From: Symbiodinium natans | Lineage: Eukaryota > Sar > Dinophyceae > Suessiales > Symbiodiniaceae | Direction: 5' to 3' | Assembly: GCA_905221605.1 (NCBI GenBank) | Contig: CAJNDS010002442.1 | Span: forward strand, 282,501 to 342,500 | Length of the DNA stretch: 60,000 nucleotides | In this document: one piece after another, positions 21,760 to 33,050 of the stretch | Layout of the letters: each line of letters opens with the position of its first letter | How positions within the stretch are numbered: the stretch's first letter is position 1 | Notes under the pieces: generated by a model | Told to the model about the DNA's origin: nothing | Database searches by the model: none | What the model saw: only the letters and a program-made list of their open reading frames with translations | Position numbers and translations under genes: made by a program

Positions 21760-24585
21760 CACACAGCTCAGGGACACAGGAGCACAGCAAACGCAGCCGC
21801 AGTAAGGTCACCGGCCACAAGGGCGAGGGAAAGGGCGAGAAGGGCCCAAGAAGCAAGGTGCTAGCAACACCCCCGATGACAAGCCCATCTGCTTCCGATA
21901 CAAGCCACGAGTGCTCAAGGACCTCTTGTCCTGCATGCTGCACAAGAGCCATGTTCCTGTGCTCCGTGCCTTGCCTGCCTGTCAGCTTGCTGGTGCGCGG
22001 TTTTTGCTTTCTCACATGGTTTGCATCTGCATGGCATTTTCATGGTTTTACTTTGCATGCCAGTTCTGCACTCACGCGGTGGCCCTCCACAACCGCAGAA
22101 GATCGCAGAAGATTCCTGACTTAAAACGCAAGGCTGGAGAACCCGGGTTTGAATGTTGAACTCATTGCTCACTCAAAATCCCCTGTCGGACTGATCTGCA
22201 ACACGCTTCTGGTCGTCGTTCAAGTGGATGAATATGTTCATGCTTATGCTACAGGTACCTTCAGTACCCTCAGTACCTTCTGTACTGGAATTGCTTGGGA
22301 GCTGTGCGCCAGATCCTACTGCCAACCGCGTCAGCCATCTGACAGCTGCCATCTGTCTTCACCACAGAAACGCGCACCACTCGATGTTCTCTGGCAGGAA
22401 ACGAACGAGTGCAGAACCCATGGCTGCACTTTCAGTTTGGCGCGCTCCGATGATGCGGTCATGGTCCAATGAAGCCAAGTTCTTGATGAGGCAGTCCATA
22501 TCACCTTCTCTGAGCTCATGATGATGGAACTCACGATGTTGGGGCTCCTGCACGGGACCAGTGACTGAGCAAACATTACCATACCAAGACGAGTCACGCC
22601 ATGTCCTGCGCCAAAACCAGCTCCGGGAAGTCTCGCATGTACCGCAGATTCACCGTGGCTCAGTATGTTGCTGCCTCCCACGCATGCACACTCTCCAATC
22701 AAAAGCGACCAACAACGGTATCAGTGGCCTTCGTCAGCGGCTTGAGTTGACGCACAAAGTCAGCGAATGAGACGGTAGCACTGCCTGAGTTGGCGGAGCT
22801 TAACACAGCACCGGTACCAGATTTTGCTTCTGGGTGCATCCATCACCTTGCAAAACTGCCTCTAAAGAGCCAGGTTAAGGCACTTTTTGTCACCAAGCGC
22901 TCTCTTGCTGTCAACAATTTTGAGAAGAGAATGCCTTTCATTTCTGCCAAACTGACAGACTATCAAAGCTGAGTTCGAGCACACGTTTCTGCGCCCGATA
23001 TGTACAGAGATCCCTCCAGGCCGCTTGGCCGCCAGGAGCACAGCCCCCCCCCCCCTTCCCCCTCCCCCGCAGACAGATCAGAGAGAGCATACATATTGTT
23101 TTAGCTACTGGAAACCATCTAGTGCGAGAAGCGGCTCCGCGAGCGCCTCTTGCCGGAGCCTCATTGCACAAGGCCAACAAGTTTGCCGATGCTCTTGTCG
23201 CCGCGTGTCATGCGGGAGTAGTTCTCCAGCAGGGAGTCCTTCGATGCAGGTCAGAACCGTAACAAAGTGTTAAGGCGGGGCTGGGCTCAGGGTCATGACA
23301 CGGAGACATACGAGGCACCAGTACAGCATTGTGCTGCTGAGCCACATACCTGTCGTTGCGGCCTGCGCGCTGCGCTTGTTACATCTTCACAGTGGCTATT
23401 CCGATTGTTCCGATGTTTGCTAGGCAACAGGCAACAATGGAACTTGTCCGCCTCTGCCAGAGAGTGGTCGTGCTTGAAGTGAGCGGCCAGATCTAGTTGA
23501 GAATCTTAGCAAGCCGGAAAGCTGGAAAGTATTGAAAGTCCCATGCTGCTGGACCGACAGAAAAGCAGGTGCGAATAGTCCTGATGTTTCAAGATAGGTG
23601 ACTCACGTGCTGCAGCAGCTGTGCCGATACCTCAGTCAAGCTGTCTGATGGATGTTCGTGGGAAATGATCGAAATTTTCGGCCCGTCTTGGCACTATGCA
23701 AATATGCCCTCAACAAAAGGAAAAGAGTATACCGTAACATAGAAACCCTGCCCAGGATTTGCCCAACCCCCGGGTGATGCAGGTGAGTGGCCGTACCGCT
23801 TTGCCGACACAGGCCTTTCCGGAACTTCTGTGTCCATGCCCTCATTGATCACACTGACCTCTTCCGCATGGTGATATACATGCCCATCACTTCCTGAAGA
23901 GCCGAGGAGTTACCAGGGAGTCTGCCAAGAGCATTCCTACAAGAACAAATTCTCCAAATAGGCACAAACGTTGTGCTAACTGCCTGAAGAGAAACCAATG
24001 CGTCCACGGCCAGGAGATTGGGACCGATCTTTGAAGCATGAAATACAATGTCTTGTGGTCCCAGCTGCTAGTGCTTCATCACTGGCATCCAACATGAGCA
24101 CTTTCTGTCCCAGGCTGTGCCGCATACTCTCCAATGCTGAATCCACTAGGCCATTCAACCTTGACTGTCTGGGGTTTCAGCGTTAGACCGTTTCATCCTC
24201 GAAAACCTTTGGCTCGGGTTCAATCTTGCAGATTTGGCAGGGGGAAGTGCCCGTGGGGCGTTGGAAGCCGGTGAGGAGGGATGGTCTGCAATGCTGTTTT
24301 CCTTCCTCTTGCCGGCTCGCCTTGCAGGAGCTAGTTCACACGAAATGTGATATCCTGCTTCATGCCAGGTTTGGGTAGAATTTTGAGGAAGGGTTTTGAC
24401 TGGTGCCGGCAGTCATCTACAGAAAGAAGTCCAAATCCGACTTGGCTCTTCCAAGCGCATGGTGACTGGCCGACATCCTCTTCCTAGCACATTGCACCTC
24501 CGAACCCTGTGCCGTAAATGAGCCGGACGTGTGAAGCACGTGACGTGATGAGGTATCAACGAATCTTTACTACAATTCAAGCCAA
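21760..24585. other. Stretch without a clear gene
   Basis: A minus-strand frame at 22359-22553 is protein-like in its middle (GDMDCLIKNLASLDHDRIIG) and may be one exon, but its borders are unclear. A short poly-C tract lies at 23046-23065. No long ORF or family match was seen. Confidence 0.35.
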
Positions 24586-24690
24586 GCAGCTGCGCACGGA
24601 ATCGCGACACAACCTTGTCCAACTCCTGCCGAGTCTTCTCCTGCTTCGCACGGAGTTCAGCAGACAAATCCTGCATCTCATCGCAAAGCC
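24585..24690 (-). CDS. Candidate coiled-coil exon
   Basis: The minus frame reads DEMQDLSAELRAKQ followed by KTRQELDKVVSRFRAQLLGL, with heptad-like spacing. A possible donor (GTAAAG) follows. It is probably part of the same coiled-coil gene as the segments at 26.2-27.5 kb. Confidence 0.35.
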
Positions 24691-25540
24691 TCCAAAGCAG
24701 GGCGGCAGCTCAAGCAGAGGGCATCTCACTAAAGTGTGTGTGTGTGTGGCACACTGCAGTATCAGAGCGAAACAACGAAACAACATTTTTCGCATGCAAG
24801 TGGTAAAGAAGCTGCTATTCACAGCAAGGGGGCTGAGGAGGACGTGGGATGGGGTGTGGGGGGGGATCCTCGGCCAACGAAGACCCCCCCCGGACCCGGC
24901 TTTTCTTGTTTTCTTGTTTTCCTCAAGATATTCTTCGAGCTATACCCTTTCGACCTCAGCTACCTCTAGACGCAATTCCTCGTCGTCCGCAAGCAGCTCG
25001 AAGCAGCAAGTTCTTTGCCGAGCCTTCCTACAGAGCATTCATGCAGAAAACTCTTGCAAGAATGTTCTGCAAGAATGCTCTGCAGAGCATTCTGGAACAC
25101 GTCAACAGTGTTGTGCCTTTAGCATCCTGTGGAGCAGCAGTGCAAAGGCAAAGCAGGAGAATTGCGCGGAACATTTGTGCGACGCAAGGCTTCCTTTTCG
25201 ACACTCTTTATGCAAGGCAGCAGCTTTCAAGTGTTCTTTCATAACTTATGCCTCATCACTGCGCGTGTCGTCTTCTGCATGTACGTTTCTCCGGCACCTG
25301 TCCTTTGGAGTTAGTTGAGCATCTCTGGGGACAACGAATCATCATCCACTTCGAATTCAGCGTGTAAGCGGCCAGGCGCCTTGAGCCGCGGGTGTCGATG
25401 GGGATCATTCCGACCCCCACGCTTGAGTGTCTTCTTCGGTAGCGGTTCAGGCACGAAAAAAAGAGGCTGCCTGGAATTTCGGTTCTAGTCACATGAAGGG
25501 CTTCTGCTCCCAGAACTGATTCAGATTTCTAAGTCTATGA

Positions 25541-25910
25541 CCTTGGAGTTTGGTGTGGACAAGTACCTGACAAAAACAAGAAAAAGCCACGCTCTCATCA
25601 CAGCTAAGAAGGAACACTTGGGGTGGCAATTTTGTTCCTGGAATTTTGGTGTGGACAAAAACCGTAATGCCACCCCACTGATCGGATTACTTGGAAGTGG
25701 CATGTTGTTGATGCGGACAAGCACCAGGCCCAAGCAGATGAGGGTTTACAGTCTGAGTTCGAGCTTGCACTACTGCTCTTCGAAGCTCTTGAGGGCCACT
25801 TCAAAGTGACACGCTTGTGGCTGGAGTTTGGTGCGCACACTTTGCCTCGCAACTCAGAAAGGACTCTTGGAAACGGCGCGTTTGTTGCTGGGGTTTGGTG
25901 CGGGCACGGG
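25541..25910 (+). repeat. Four copies of a ~20 bp motif
   Basis: TGGAGTTTGGTGTGGACAAG-like sequence recurs near 25541, 25638, 25821 and 25890 with a few substitutions each. Its function is unknown. Confidence 0.5.
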
Positions 25911-26189
25911 CCATAGCAAGTGGAGACACTGATCATCCCAGCGTACTTGCCGCTTTCATAGTTTGTGACATCCTGATAGTGTATGCTGTTTCTGATACCT
26001 CGATGATACCTTCGGCTACAAGTTCTGTACATGTGCCTCTGGTCCACAATTCATGTGATGCCACTCGGTATGCGTTTTATGATCGTTTTATGTCTCTTGG
26101 GATGCAGGCAGACGGTGGCATCGCGAGTGGAAATTGAAATCAGCACAATGTGCATTGCAAGTGTATAGGTGTCTCTATTAATATGTCTG

Positions 26190-26335
26190 TCTGTCTTTGA
26201 CTCTCGGCAGATCTCGGATCTCATCCGCCTTTTATCCATTCTCCGCAATTCTGCGCCCAGATCTTCCTTGATGTTGGTGAGGTCAAGTTTCTGGAGCGAG
26301 TTGATCGCCTCTTGCATCTTGACCTTCCTGAGCTC
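26190..26335 (-). CDS. Candidate coiled-coil exon
   Basis: The minus frame reads MQEAINSLQKLDLTNIKEDL and then GAELRRMDKRRM, a charged helix with protein-like composition. The acceptor may be one of the AG dinucleotides just upstream of the LRKVK segment. Function unknown. Confidence 0.35.
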
Positions 26336-26499
26336 AGCAGCGCCGTTCAGTCAATGAGTGCTATCTGATTTTGGATCTTTGTCATTGCCGGGATTCAAGT
26401 CTGCGATGTCGGAACTGTGCTCATCTGCCACCTGAGGTGTGCAAAGTTGTGCAAATAGCTAGCAACCAGCCCCTGGCTACCTGGACAGCTCCGGATCCC

Positions 26500-26790
26500 A
26501 TCCCGTGGCACCTGGCTAAGGTGCTCCAAGCTGGCGCCCGTCTCACCGAAGCGGGTGTCCACCGAACGGCCCAGGCCCTCATGAATGATGCGAGGGGAAC
26601 GTTGTCACAGAACACGGGTCAAAAGTTGGCCCGTTGTCCGACATTGTATGCATTTGCATGCTGTCCACTGAGCTGCACACATTCAGGCGGGCTTGGAGCA
26701 GCTCCAAGTCATGCGCACCTTGCGATGTTGCCTCACCCCGCGCATTGACAAACATTTTCGGGTTCAAGCAAAAAGCATCACAAAGAACGC
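26500..26790 (-). CDS. Candidate exons of the coiled-coil gene
   Basis: Two frames appear coding in succession. The first contains GAHDLELLQARLNVCSSVDS (about 26790-26620). The second contains LGRSVDTRFGETGASLEHLS, ending at a CAG|GTGCCA donor (about 26580-26520). An intron or frameshift must lie between them. Confidence 0.3.
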
Positions 26791-27073
26791 GTGTCCTCGG
26801 CCATTTCTCGCACACATCTTTCGGCTTCTTGGGCGCGTGTCTCCTGCACACAAGACCACAAAGCCACACACAGAGACGCATCAACGCAGACCGAAATCCT
26901 CTGCGTAACCGAAAACGCTACAATCTACCAGCAATTAACTTGAGCGCTCAAAGCATTGACACCATGCGAGCAAGGCTCGCAGTGTCGCACGCGGTCATGA
27001 AGTTCACCCAGCTGGTTCTCCCAACCTTCTGTCGCAGAAAGCCATCCCACAGGAAGAAGATACAATCACTCAC

Positions 27074-27262
27074 CACTGGTACGAAACACAAAAACAGCTA
27101 AAGTTGAGCTGCTAAAGTTGGGGGCGAGGGCACGAAGCGATCGTGGACTTGCAGAGCCCGAAGCTCCATCAACGGGCAGCTCTTCATTCAGCAGAGCATC
27201 CACTTCTATCTCCAACTTTTCGATGCGTGCGGCAAAGCCCTGGAGCTGAAGCGATGCACTTG
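27074..27262 (-). CDS. Well-bordered exon, charged helix then Ser-rich, unknown
   Basis: This exon has a strong acceptor (TTCCTTTTTTATCATAG) and a strong donor (G|GTGAGTGATTG). It is 189 nt and phase 1 at both ends. It encodes LQGFAARIEKLEIEVDALLN followed by a Ser/Ala/Pro-rich part. The helical part suggests a coiled coil. Its symmetric phase would allow skipping. Function unknown. Confidence 0.5.
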
Positions 27263-27344
27263 CTATGATAAAAAAGGAAGACATTTCTGACAAGACCACG
27301 CAACCTCACACATGGCACGCCTCCCAGCCTTGCCACTGTCGCCA

Positions 27345-27466
27345 AAGAGCCCATAGAGCCCATCTCCTCCTCCATCCTGAAGCTTCTGGAGCTTTGCCAG
27401 CGAAGCTTCTGACCGCCCCAGTCGGGCGAGGATTGCTTCCAGAAGGCCTCCCACAACTCTCTCTTA
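27345..27466 (-). CDS. Candidate exon upstream of the coiled-coil exon
   Basis: The frame reads GGLLEAILARLGRSEASLAK and then LQKLQDGGGDGLYGLFGDSG, with protein-like composition. It may end at AAG|GCTGGG (a GC donor), but the phase does not yet fit the next exon, so the borders are provisional. Confidence 0.35.
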
Positions 27467-27904
27467 GTGCTCTCAGAGCGCTCTCAGTGAAAGCTCCTTT
27501 TGCCGTGGCTCTCATCTCTCAAACCTTTTGACTTGCCAGCTGTTGCAAGGTGCTTGAGCCCTGCTCAGCACTGAAATATCGGGCCTTTCAAGGAGGATGT
27601 GTCCACGGACAGCAGAATGTCGGGCACGGCAAGCTCTGGAGGCTCTAGAGGCCCCGTCGCCATGCCACTGTTGCAACTCGCTGATGCCATCATTATGCCG
27701 ACATAGAACCTGAACCTCGTAGACTTAGTCGACCATCCTCACCCCTCAAGCTTCTCAGGCTGTTGAGGCTCCTGAGGCTTTTGATGCTTTTGAAGCTGCT
27801 GGGGTGGGGGGGGAAAGCCTGGATCCATGACACGGCCGCGCCACGCACACACAAAAGCATGGGCGACGTGCAAAGTGCAGAAGGTTCTACCACAGCAGCG
27901 CACG

Positions 27905-28000
27905 CGGCTTGGTCCACGACCAGGTTGTGCATACCTCCTCCAGATCAGCTCCAAGTCGTGCTCTGATGCTCGAAGCTGGAGATGTGTCAAGGCGCGCCTT
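27905..28000 (-). CDS. EF-hand-like module copy 2, W-RYA exon
   Basis: RAFLTRRALTHLQLRASEHD followed by LELIWRRYA aligns, apart from a single-residue gap, with KSFVTRVCLTCARLLRLTWK followed by ELDLLWQRYA at 31.1-31.2 kb. About 40% of residues are identical. This supports both being real exons. It is the most 3' recognised part of the second copy. Confidence 0.45.
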
Positions 28001-28039
28001 GTGAGGAAAGCACGACAAGCGGCTGAAAACGTGCAGTCC

Positions 28040-28150
28040 TTCCCCCCCCCCCCCCCCGGAGAGCCTGAAATCAGGAAGAGTGAAGCTCTGGCGGCCCTGC
28101 GCTAGGAAATTGAAGACATCACTGAGCGCCGTGATGTCATGGCCTCACCA
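28040..28150 (+). pseudogene. Plus-strand coding-like fragment with in-frame TAG
   Basis: The plus strand reads EIRKSEALAALR, a TAG stop at 28103-28105, then EIEDITERRDVMA. Both halves look like one helix interrupted by a stop. It lies opposite an intron of the minus-strand module. A relic or a chance frame are both possible. Confidence 0.2.
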
Positions 28151-28439
28151 GGTTGCCATTTCTGGCGCAAGCTCAAGCTGCGAGTCGGCATCCTTTCTGC
28201 CCTTTCACAGCACTGTGCCGAGGCAGAGGCCGATGAACTGAGACAGCCGAAGCCTCACGAGAGAAAAGCACGAGCCTGGAGGCCTGGACTTCAGACCAAA
28301 TAAAGGCCACCCGCACCTGTCTTTCTCCAGCTCCTGTTACAAGAACGCTACAGCGCAGTAACGACTGCAAACATGCGACGTGCAGGAAGACAATGGGAAA
28401 AGGAGCTCAAATCCAGATATGGGCTGGAAATGCATGGTG

Positions 28440-28760
28440 TTCAGCAAGGTTAACTGCTGAGCTGATTCTTATCTTGGTGTTCTGCAGAGGAGATGTTCAA
28501 TCGAACCCAGAGACAGTTCTTGTCTTTTGCACGGATCTGGATAAGCTACCAGCTTGCTTCGGGACGTACAAAAACAATAAGCTCCTGAGTTTAGAATTGT
28601 TTTCTCGGTGTTCCGCAGAGGAGCAAGCAAGACAAGTATCTTCTGAGATAACTTCCGGTGTTCTGCGAAGGAGCAAGCACTCGGCTCGTCCCTTCGGAAT
28701 CCAGAGTCTAGAATCGAATGAGACAGAGATAGTTCGGTTCTGCGTAACACCGGACTCAAG
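28440..28760 (+). repeat. Three or four copies of a short GTGTTCTGC motif
   Basis: CGGTGTTCTGCRRAGGAGCA-like sequence recurs near 28476, 28608 and 28655, with a shorter related form near 28735. The flanks include TTCTGAG/CTGAGTT stretches. Non-coding. Confidence 0.45.
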
Positions 28761-28764
28761 CAAC

Positions 28765-29795
28765 ACTTAAACCAAAAGTCAATTGCCCTCAGAGAAAAAA
28801 CAACGAAATCCAGAGTTGGTTGTACTCACCGAGTTGGTTCCTCCAAAAAAACTAACTGCTGACTCCTGAGTTAAATGTTTCCTGAGCAACAGTTTCCTCA
28901 GCAAAGCCTTCAGGAAACAATTAACTCGGCAGCTTGTTGTTTCTTGCTCTAAACCTTAGAAAACACTGAACTCGGGAGTGAATTGGCTTCAAAGGGCTGA
29001 GCGAGAGGAAATAACTCCAGGGTCTATTCTTTCCTTCCCCAAGCGCATTAATCTTTTCCTTTCCCAAGTCGTCAGATTTAGCTCCCGAGCTTATTCCCCC
29101 CCAAGCCCAGAACGACACCAACAATGAACTAACGAGCTAACTTTCTAAAACTTTTTTCAACTCTTGTTTCCATTCTGTTTCAGCACTCGACAGCATCTTC
29201 CGGTCGATTCGCTGTATGACCTCCAAGAGTCCTCGGCAGCCGATGCTGCTGCCGCGATCGTGCGGTGAAGCTGCTGGCGAGCCTGAACGACTCGGGGGAA
29301 CTATCAGGCCACCGGGAGCCTAGCTCGCAGCTGCTACAAGAAGCAGCTCGGGCTCGCATGGCCTGGACTGACAAGCGGCTGGCACCAGTGTCGTCCTCCC
29401 AACCTGGAGATGAGCTCAAGCTCACAGTGTCACTCGAGAGCCTCCCACCCCGCGACTCCAAGCCTGCAGATGAGCTACCCACGATGATGCAGCGGAAGAC
29501 CGTCCGACACATGGGGCACTGAACCTCTGGATTGCTTCTGTATGGAAAGTGAAAGTGAGAGCCGTCCTCAACGAGACGCAACAAGGGACCGCACCTCTGG
29601 ACAGCTTGTGGAGTCTGACTCACGCTGCACACGGAGCCCACAGGTCGGGCAGGTCTCGGAGTTCCTGAGATCAAAGCCCAAGTGACACAGAAGCACTGCA
29701 CAGGTGAACTTCCAAGTATACCCCTCAGCTGGAGAAGCCCCCCTCCCCCCCTTCTGCTTCCCCTTAGTCCAGCAGGGGCGTTACTGCTGCTGAGG
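28765..29795. other. Intronic-looking stretch without recognised gene
   Basis: This region is AT-richer than its surroundings between 28770 and 29170 and repeats words such as GAGTTGGTT and TTTCCTGAGC. A 29180-29866 minus frame is open, but only its 5' end resembles coding sequence. Confidence 0.35.
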
Positions 29796-29797
29796 CT

Positions 29798-29866
29798 CTG
29801 CAAAACATACAGCACGGATTTGGCCTCGACGTCCGTGCGGCAGGTCCCAAGAGCCTCCAAAAACAT
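29798..29866 (-). CDS. EF-hand-like module copy 2, EAKS exon
   Basis: FLEALGTCRTDVEAKSVLYV-LQ matches EYKAMCDSATDDEAKSILYL-LQ at 32.1 kb without gaps and in the same relative order, so it is likely the second copy of one exon. The exact borders are uncertain. Confidence 0.45.
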
Positions 29867-30015
29867 GATCTATTTCTGAACATTCTCACGCATCCCAGGA
29901 ACCGCCAAATTTCCAAGCCCGCTCAGGCTCCTCATACTCCTTCGAATCCAGCGGATATGCCAGCACGCCAAACTCTCTCAGAGAAAGTCGGCCCGGATGG
30001 CTGGTATCTCCGTAC

Positions 30016-30243
30016 CTGCATCACATCCCATTGAGGATCCGCAACTGCCATCAGTTGCAAGAATTCACCCCAACAACTGCCTGCGTCGAAGCTGAACTTC
30101 CTGAACCAGAGTGCCTGTGCCGGTGCGCAAGCAATCCGAACGTCAAAATTGTCGCCGCCAAGTTCCGGGCAGAGGCTGGAGAAGGTGCTGGAACCACGAA
30201 AGTCTTGCACCAGCTGCCAGACATCCGTGTCGAGCAGGTAGCC
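30016..30243 (-). CDS. EF-hand-like module copy 2, second half of EF loop and following domain
   Basis: The acceptor AGCCAG|GGC and the donor GATGCAG|GTACGG bound 228 nt, phase 0 at both ends. It begins GYLLDTDVWQLVQDF and continues through SSTFSSLCPELGG to ADPQWDVMQ. Joined to the previous exon it completes a 12-residue EF-like loop (DPMGK|GYLLDTD). The segment matches copy 1 without gaps through QLV...F.SLC. Confidence 0.55.
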
Positions 30244-30307
30244 CTGGCTTTGGGCTGTCCACTCCGTCCACTCCGTTCTCACTCTCCGCAAGACATGCAG
30301 ACGTGGC

Positions 30308-30590
30308 CTTGCCCATGGGATCCAGGCTCCGGAAGAGCGCCACGAGCGGACACTTCGGCCGCAACGCCTCCAGGAAGTTTAGAGGTCGCAAGAGGCCAAT
30401 CAGACCCAACACTGAGGCAGCCTTCCCGTCTTCGGTCGCTGCATCAGCTGTCGCTTGGCGCAGCATGGTTTGCACCACCGCCACAAGCAGCCTGCGCGAC
30501 AAAACTTCCGATTGCGGCTTTGGCAAAGCATCGAAACCAATTGGGAGAAGGCCTTCTACGTTTTGCAGTACGCTGAGGCTGTACACTGCT
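30308..30590 (-). CDS. EF-hand-like module copy 2, entering helix and first half of loop
   Basis: The frame reads LLVAVVQTMLRQATADAATE and then PLVALFRSLDPMGK, ending at AAG|GCCACG (GC donor; intron 30244-30307, 64 nt). MLRQATADAATEDGK corresponds to MVRQAACDAEAEDAK in copy 1, and ALFRSLDPMGK to AFFKVLDPWDK. The start of the exon is not fixed. Loop positions 3 and 5 are Met and Lys, so calcium binding is doubtful. Confidence 0.5.
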
Positions 30591-30594
30591 TGAG

Positions 30595-31055
30595 TTCTTT
30601 GCATCGACGTGCCCCTATTGTACAATCTACAGTGGTACTGCTATGCAATTGTACAGTACATACTATCTTCCGGCAGGTTGGGGGCTTCTCAGGGCAATCA
30701 TTGACGGGTTCCGTTCTGTGAGGTCACTGTGTGCCGGTCAGCTTGTCCTGATGGCGCTTGCTACTCGTGCTCCTCGTCTGAAAGCAGCCGCTCTTCTTGC
30801 AGCATCACTTGTATAAACTTGGTATTTGCTCCACGACTTCAGGGTTAACACCTGAAGGCCGAACCTGAAGGCCGAACTGCACCAGCACCTTCTAAATAGA
30901 TGCTGCAAGAGCAACAAAATCTTGCCTGTTCGTTGCAGTGCAGCCCTCGGGCGTCCACATTGGATCGTAGCCTGCACGGCAAATGTACACAAATGTACAC
31001 GACACGACAGAAGTCCGTGCAGCTTCAGGTATGACAGGTACGAATCCGATCTGCG
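30595..31055. other. Between the two module copies
   Basis: No convincing exon was recognised. A minus frame stays open through much of it but loses protein character after the W-RYA exon. Confidence 0.3.
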
Positions 31056-31059
31056 ATGA

Positions 31060-31230
31060 ACAAACCGATGAGATGCGCTGAGACCGCGGCGCAGTTGGCG
31101 CTGAAAATGCTCCAGGGACACTCCAGCTCCGAAGCTTGGGGCATAGCGCTGCCATAGTAGGTCCAACTCCTTCCAAGTCAGCCGCAGCAGCCGTGCGCAC
31201 GTGAGGCACACGCGAGTTACGAAGCTTTTG
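31060..31230 (-). CDS. EF-hand-like module copy 1, W-RYA exon
   Basis: AEKARLAKSFVTRV leads into LLRLTWKELDLLWQRYA and FGAGVSLEHFQRQL. The end has the spacing of a degenerate EF-hand (hydrophobic V at loop position 8, Phe after the loop) without the acidic ligands. It is paralogous to 27905-28000. Confidence 0.45.
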
Positions 31231-31319
31231 GCAAGCCGGGCCTTCTCGGCAACGGGAATCTGCTGATCTCGGAAGGCCTCTGCATCAGAGTTTGTTGGGC
31301 AGCACGGGAAGTGCATGTG

Positions 31320-32095
31320 GCACGAGCAGGATGCCAACAAGGCCACCCCACCTGCCGCAGACCCACGATATCAAAGGTCGGCTGCCCCGAAGAGATGTAA
31401 TCTTAGTGACAAAGATAATGGCAAAGAACTGGCAGAACCAGGAAAACCTTCCCAACAGCCAAGAAGCGAAAAACCTCTCTCAGGCAGGTTTGGTCGAACC
31501 CTGCATGTGCCGCCAGTCTCTTTCGGTCCAGCTCCAGGTTCTCAGCCTTTTGGCAAACAAGCACCGACATCTGGGAGGCTCTCTACGTACGCTCAGCTAC
31601 CCAGGCGCCCTGCCGTGCGGGCAACGGCCGCGATCAGCCTGCAAAGAGTATATCGATCTGCTGCAGAAGCCGCCGGCGCATCCAAGAAAGGCCTGGCAGA
31701 CACAAAAACTACCAGGATCAACGGATCGTTGGATGACTCGCTGGCCTGGCCACGACGAAACACCTGCGAGGCTCACAGAGTGAGGCTTCTTTGCTATCGC
31801 CTCCTTAAGTTTAAACCCATATTCTCTAAGTGAGAGCCTCTACCACGACCAGAAACATGCAAAGAGCTTCAGCGGAACACACATTAAAGAATCTCGACGT
31901 GGCGGGAGGCCTGAAAGCGGCTTGGCAATGGCTGCAGACCACATTCGGGCAACCAGCCGAGTCAGAGTCCCTCTGAATTCGAAACCCACCTTGGCTTCTG
32001 AAAGCTTTTTGGACCAATCTGTGGGCATGCGAGCACATGTCTAGCACAACTGCACACCCTCCCAAGGCAGGAGCACCGTGGGCACGGCTCTGAGT
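31320..32095. other. Intronic-looking stretch of module copy 1
   Basis: Plus-strand frames (31292-31833) and minus-strand frames are open, but no motif or splice pair could be supported. Confidence 0.3.
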
Positions 32096-32096
32096 A

Positions 32097-32162
32097 CTGC
32101 AGCAAGTACAGGATCGACTTGGCTTCATCATCTGTGGCAGAGTCACACATTGCTTTGTACTC
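32097..32162 (-). CDS. EF-hand-like module copy 1, EAKS exon
   Basis: A good acceptor (CATCTCCCCCGTGCCAG) opens an exon reading EYKAMCDSATDDEAKSILYL-LQ. The downstream border after CTGCAG is tentative, because the next bases are not GT or GC. Its paralogue is at 29798-29866. Confidence 0.45.
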
Positions 32163-32446
32163 CTGGCACGGGGGAGATGACGCGAGCTTGGCCTTGCTTG
32201 GAAAAGCTTAAGGCAAGGCTTGGCAGTGTGCAAGAATCTCTGTGCAAGAGCCAAAAGGGGACCCACTGAGGCCTTCGTCTGAATGGGGAAGATCAGCTTC
32301 CCAAGGTCCCGGAACGTGAGATGACCAAGTAAACCGCCTGCTGCGATCCATGAAGCAGAAAACTTATGCAAAAGTCAAATGATTGCAACATATTCTGTAG
32401 CATATTATTGTGCAACACATGGATCCTTGCGGCCTCCGCGTCTCAC

Positions 32447-32503
32447 GTTGGCCTCGTGCACCAAGGAGCACAAGCTGGCAAAAGACACCGGTGCTTCGTG
32501 CTC
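32447..32503 (-). CDS. EF-hand-like module copy 1, 57 nt exon
   Basis: The acceptor TTGCGCAG and donor AAC|GTGAGA bound 19 codons, EHEAPVSFASLCSLVHEAN, phase 0 at both ends. Joined to the preceding micro-exon it aligns without gaps to the single exon of copy 2 (QLVKEHEAPVSFASLC against QLVQDFRGSSTFSSLC). Copy 1 therefore has one extra intron (32504-32605, 102 nt). Confidence 0.55.
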
Positions 32504-32605
32504 CTGCGCAAGGCCAGTCAAGAGCTACAGCTCAGAGGAGCCCAAGCACACGACAGGCAAAAGTGTCGGACTGCGCTCATGCTGCTCATGCTGCCCATGC
32601 TGCAC

Positions 32606-32644
32606 CTTCACCAGTTGCAGCAGGTCTGTATCGAGCACGTGGCC
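32606..32644 (-). CDS. EF-hand-like module copy 1, 39 nt micro-exon completing the EF loop
   Basis: The acceptor GCGCAG|GGC and donor AAG|GTGCAG bound 13 codons, GHVLDTDLLQLVK. With the upstream exon this gives FFKVLDPWDK|GHVLDTD, an EF-hand-like loop with Gly at position 6, Val at 8 and Asp at 12. The intron splits the loop between residues 5 and 6, as in copy 2. Confidence 0.55.
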
Positions 32645-32869
32645 CTGCGCAGCACGCAAAAACAGGCGAAAGCAGCTTGGAGTGACGAACAGAGTGGCTT
32701 AAGGGTACTTGTAGCCAACATTAGCCAACAAACACCCTACATCCCAAAGATGTGGCCACCCGAAGCCCCGCCGCCCAACACCCCGCCCGTCCCGGCCCGC
32801 TGTGCTCTGCCGATTTGAACTGAGACTGTTTCTAAGACTTGAGCTGGACTTGAGATGATGTTTTTGGGC

Positions 32870-33050
32870 CTTATCCCAGGGGTCGAGGACTTTGAAGAAG
32901 GCCGGCAGCCCTGGGACTTTGGTGTGAGCATTCGTAATTGCAGTGGCATGACGAGGCACGTCTGAGCTCAGCCGTAAAATCTCAGGGACGATCCGCAAGC
33001 TCCAGCGCCGGGACCCAGCATTGCCTGGCATGAGGTGTCTCCGGTTCGAA
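32870..33050 (-). CDS. EF-hand-like module copy 1, entering helix and first half of loop
   Basis: The frame contains RWSLRIVPEILRLSSDVPRH and PGLPAFFKVLDPWDK, ending at AAG|GCCCAA (GC donor, intron 32645-32869). Trp and Lys replace the usual ligands at loop positions 3 and 5. The acceptor is not fixed. Confidence 0.5.

Noticed and set aside
20940-22124. A 394-codon plus-strand ORF and a 319-codon minus-strand ORF
   Set aside because: Both cross the GACACAGA microsatellite and consist of its translation (Arg/Glu/Thr or Leu/Ser/Val/Cys). An 8 bp repeat without stops keeps any frame open.
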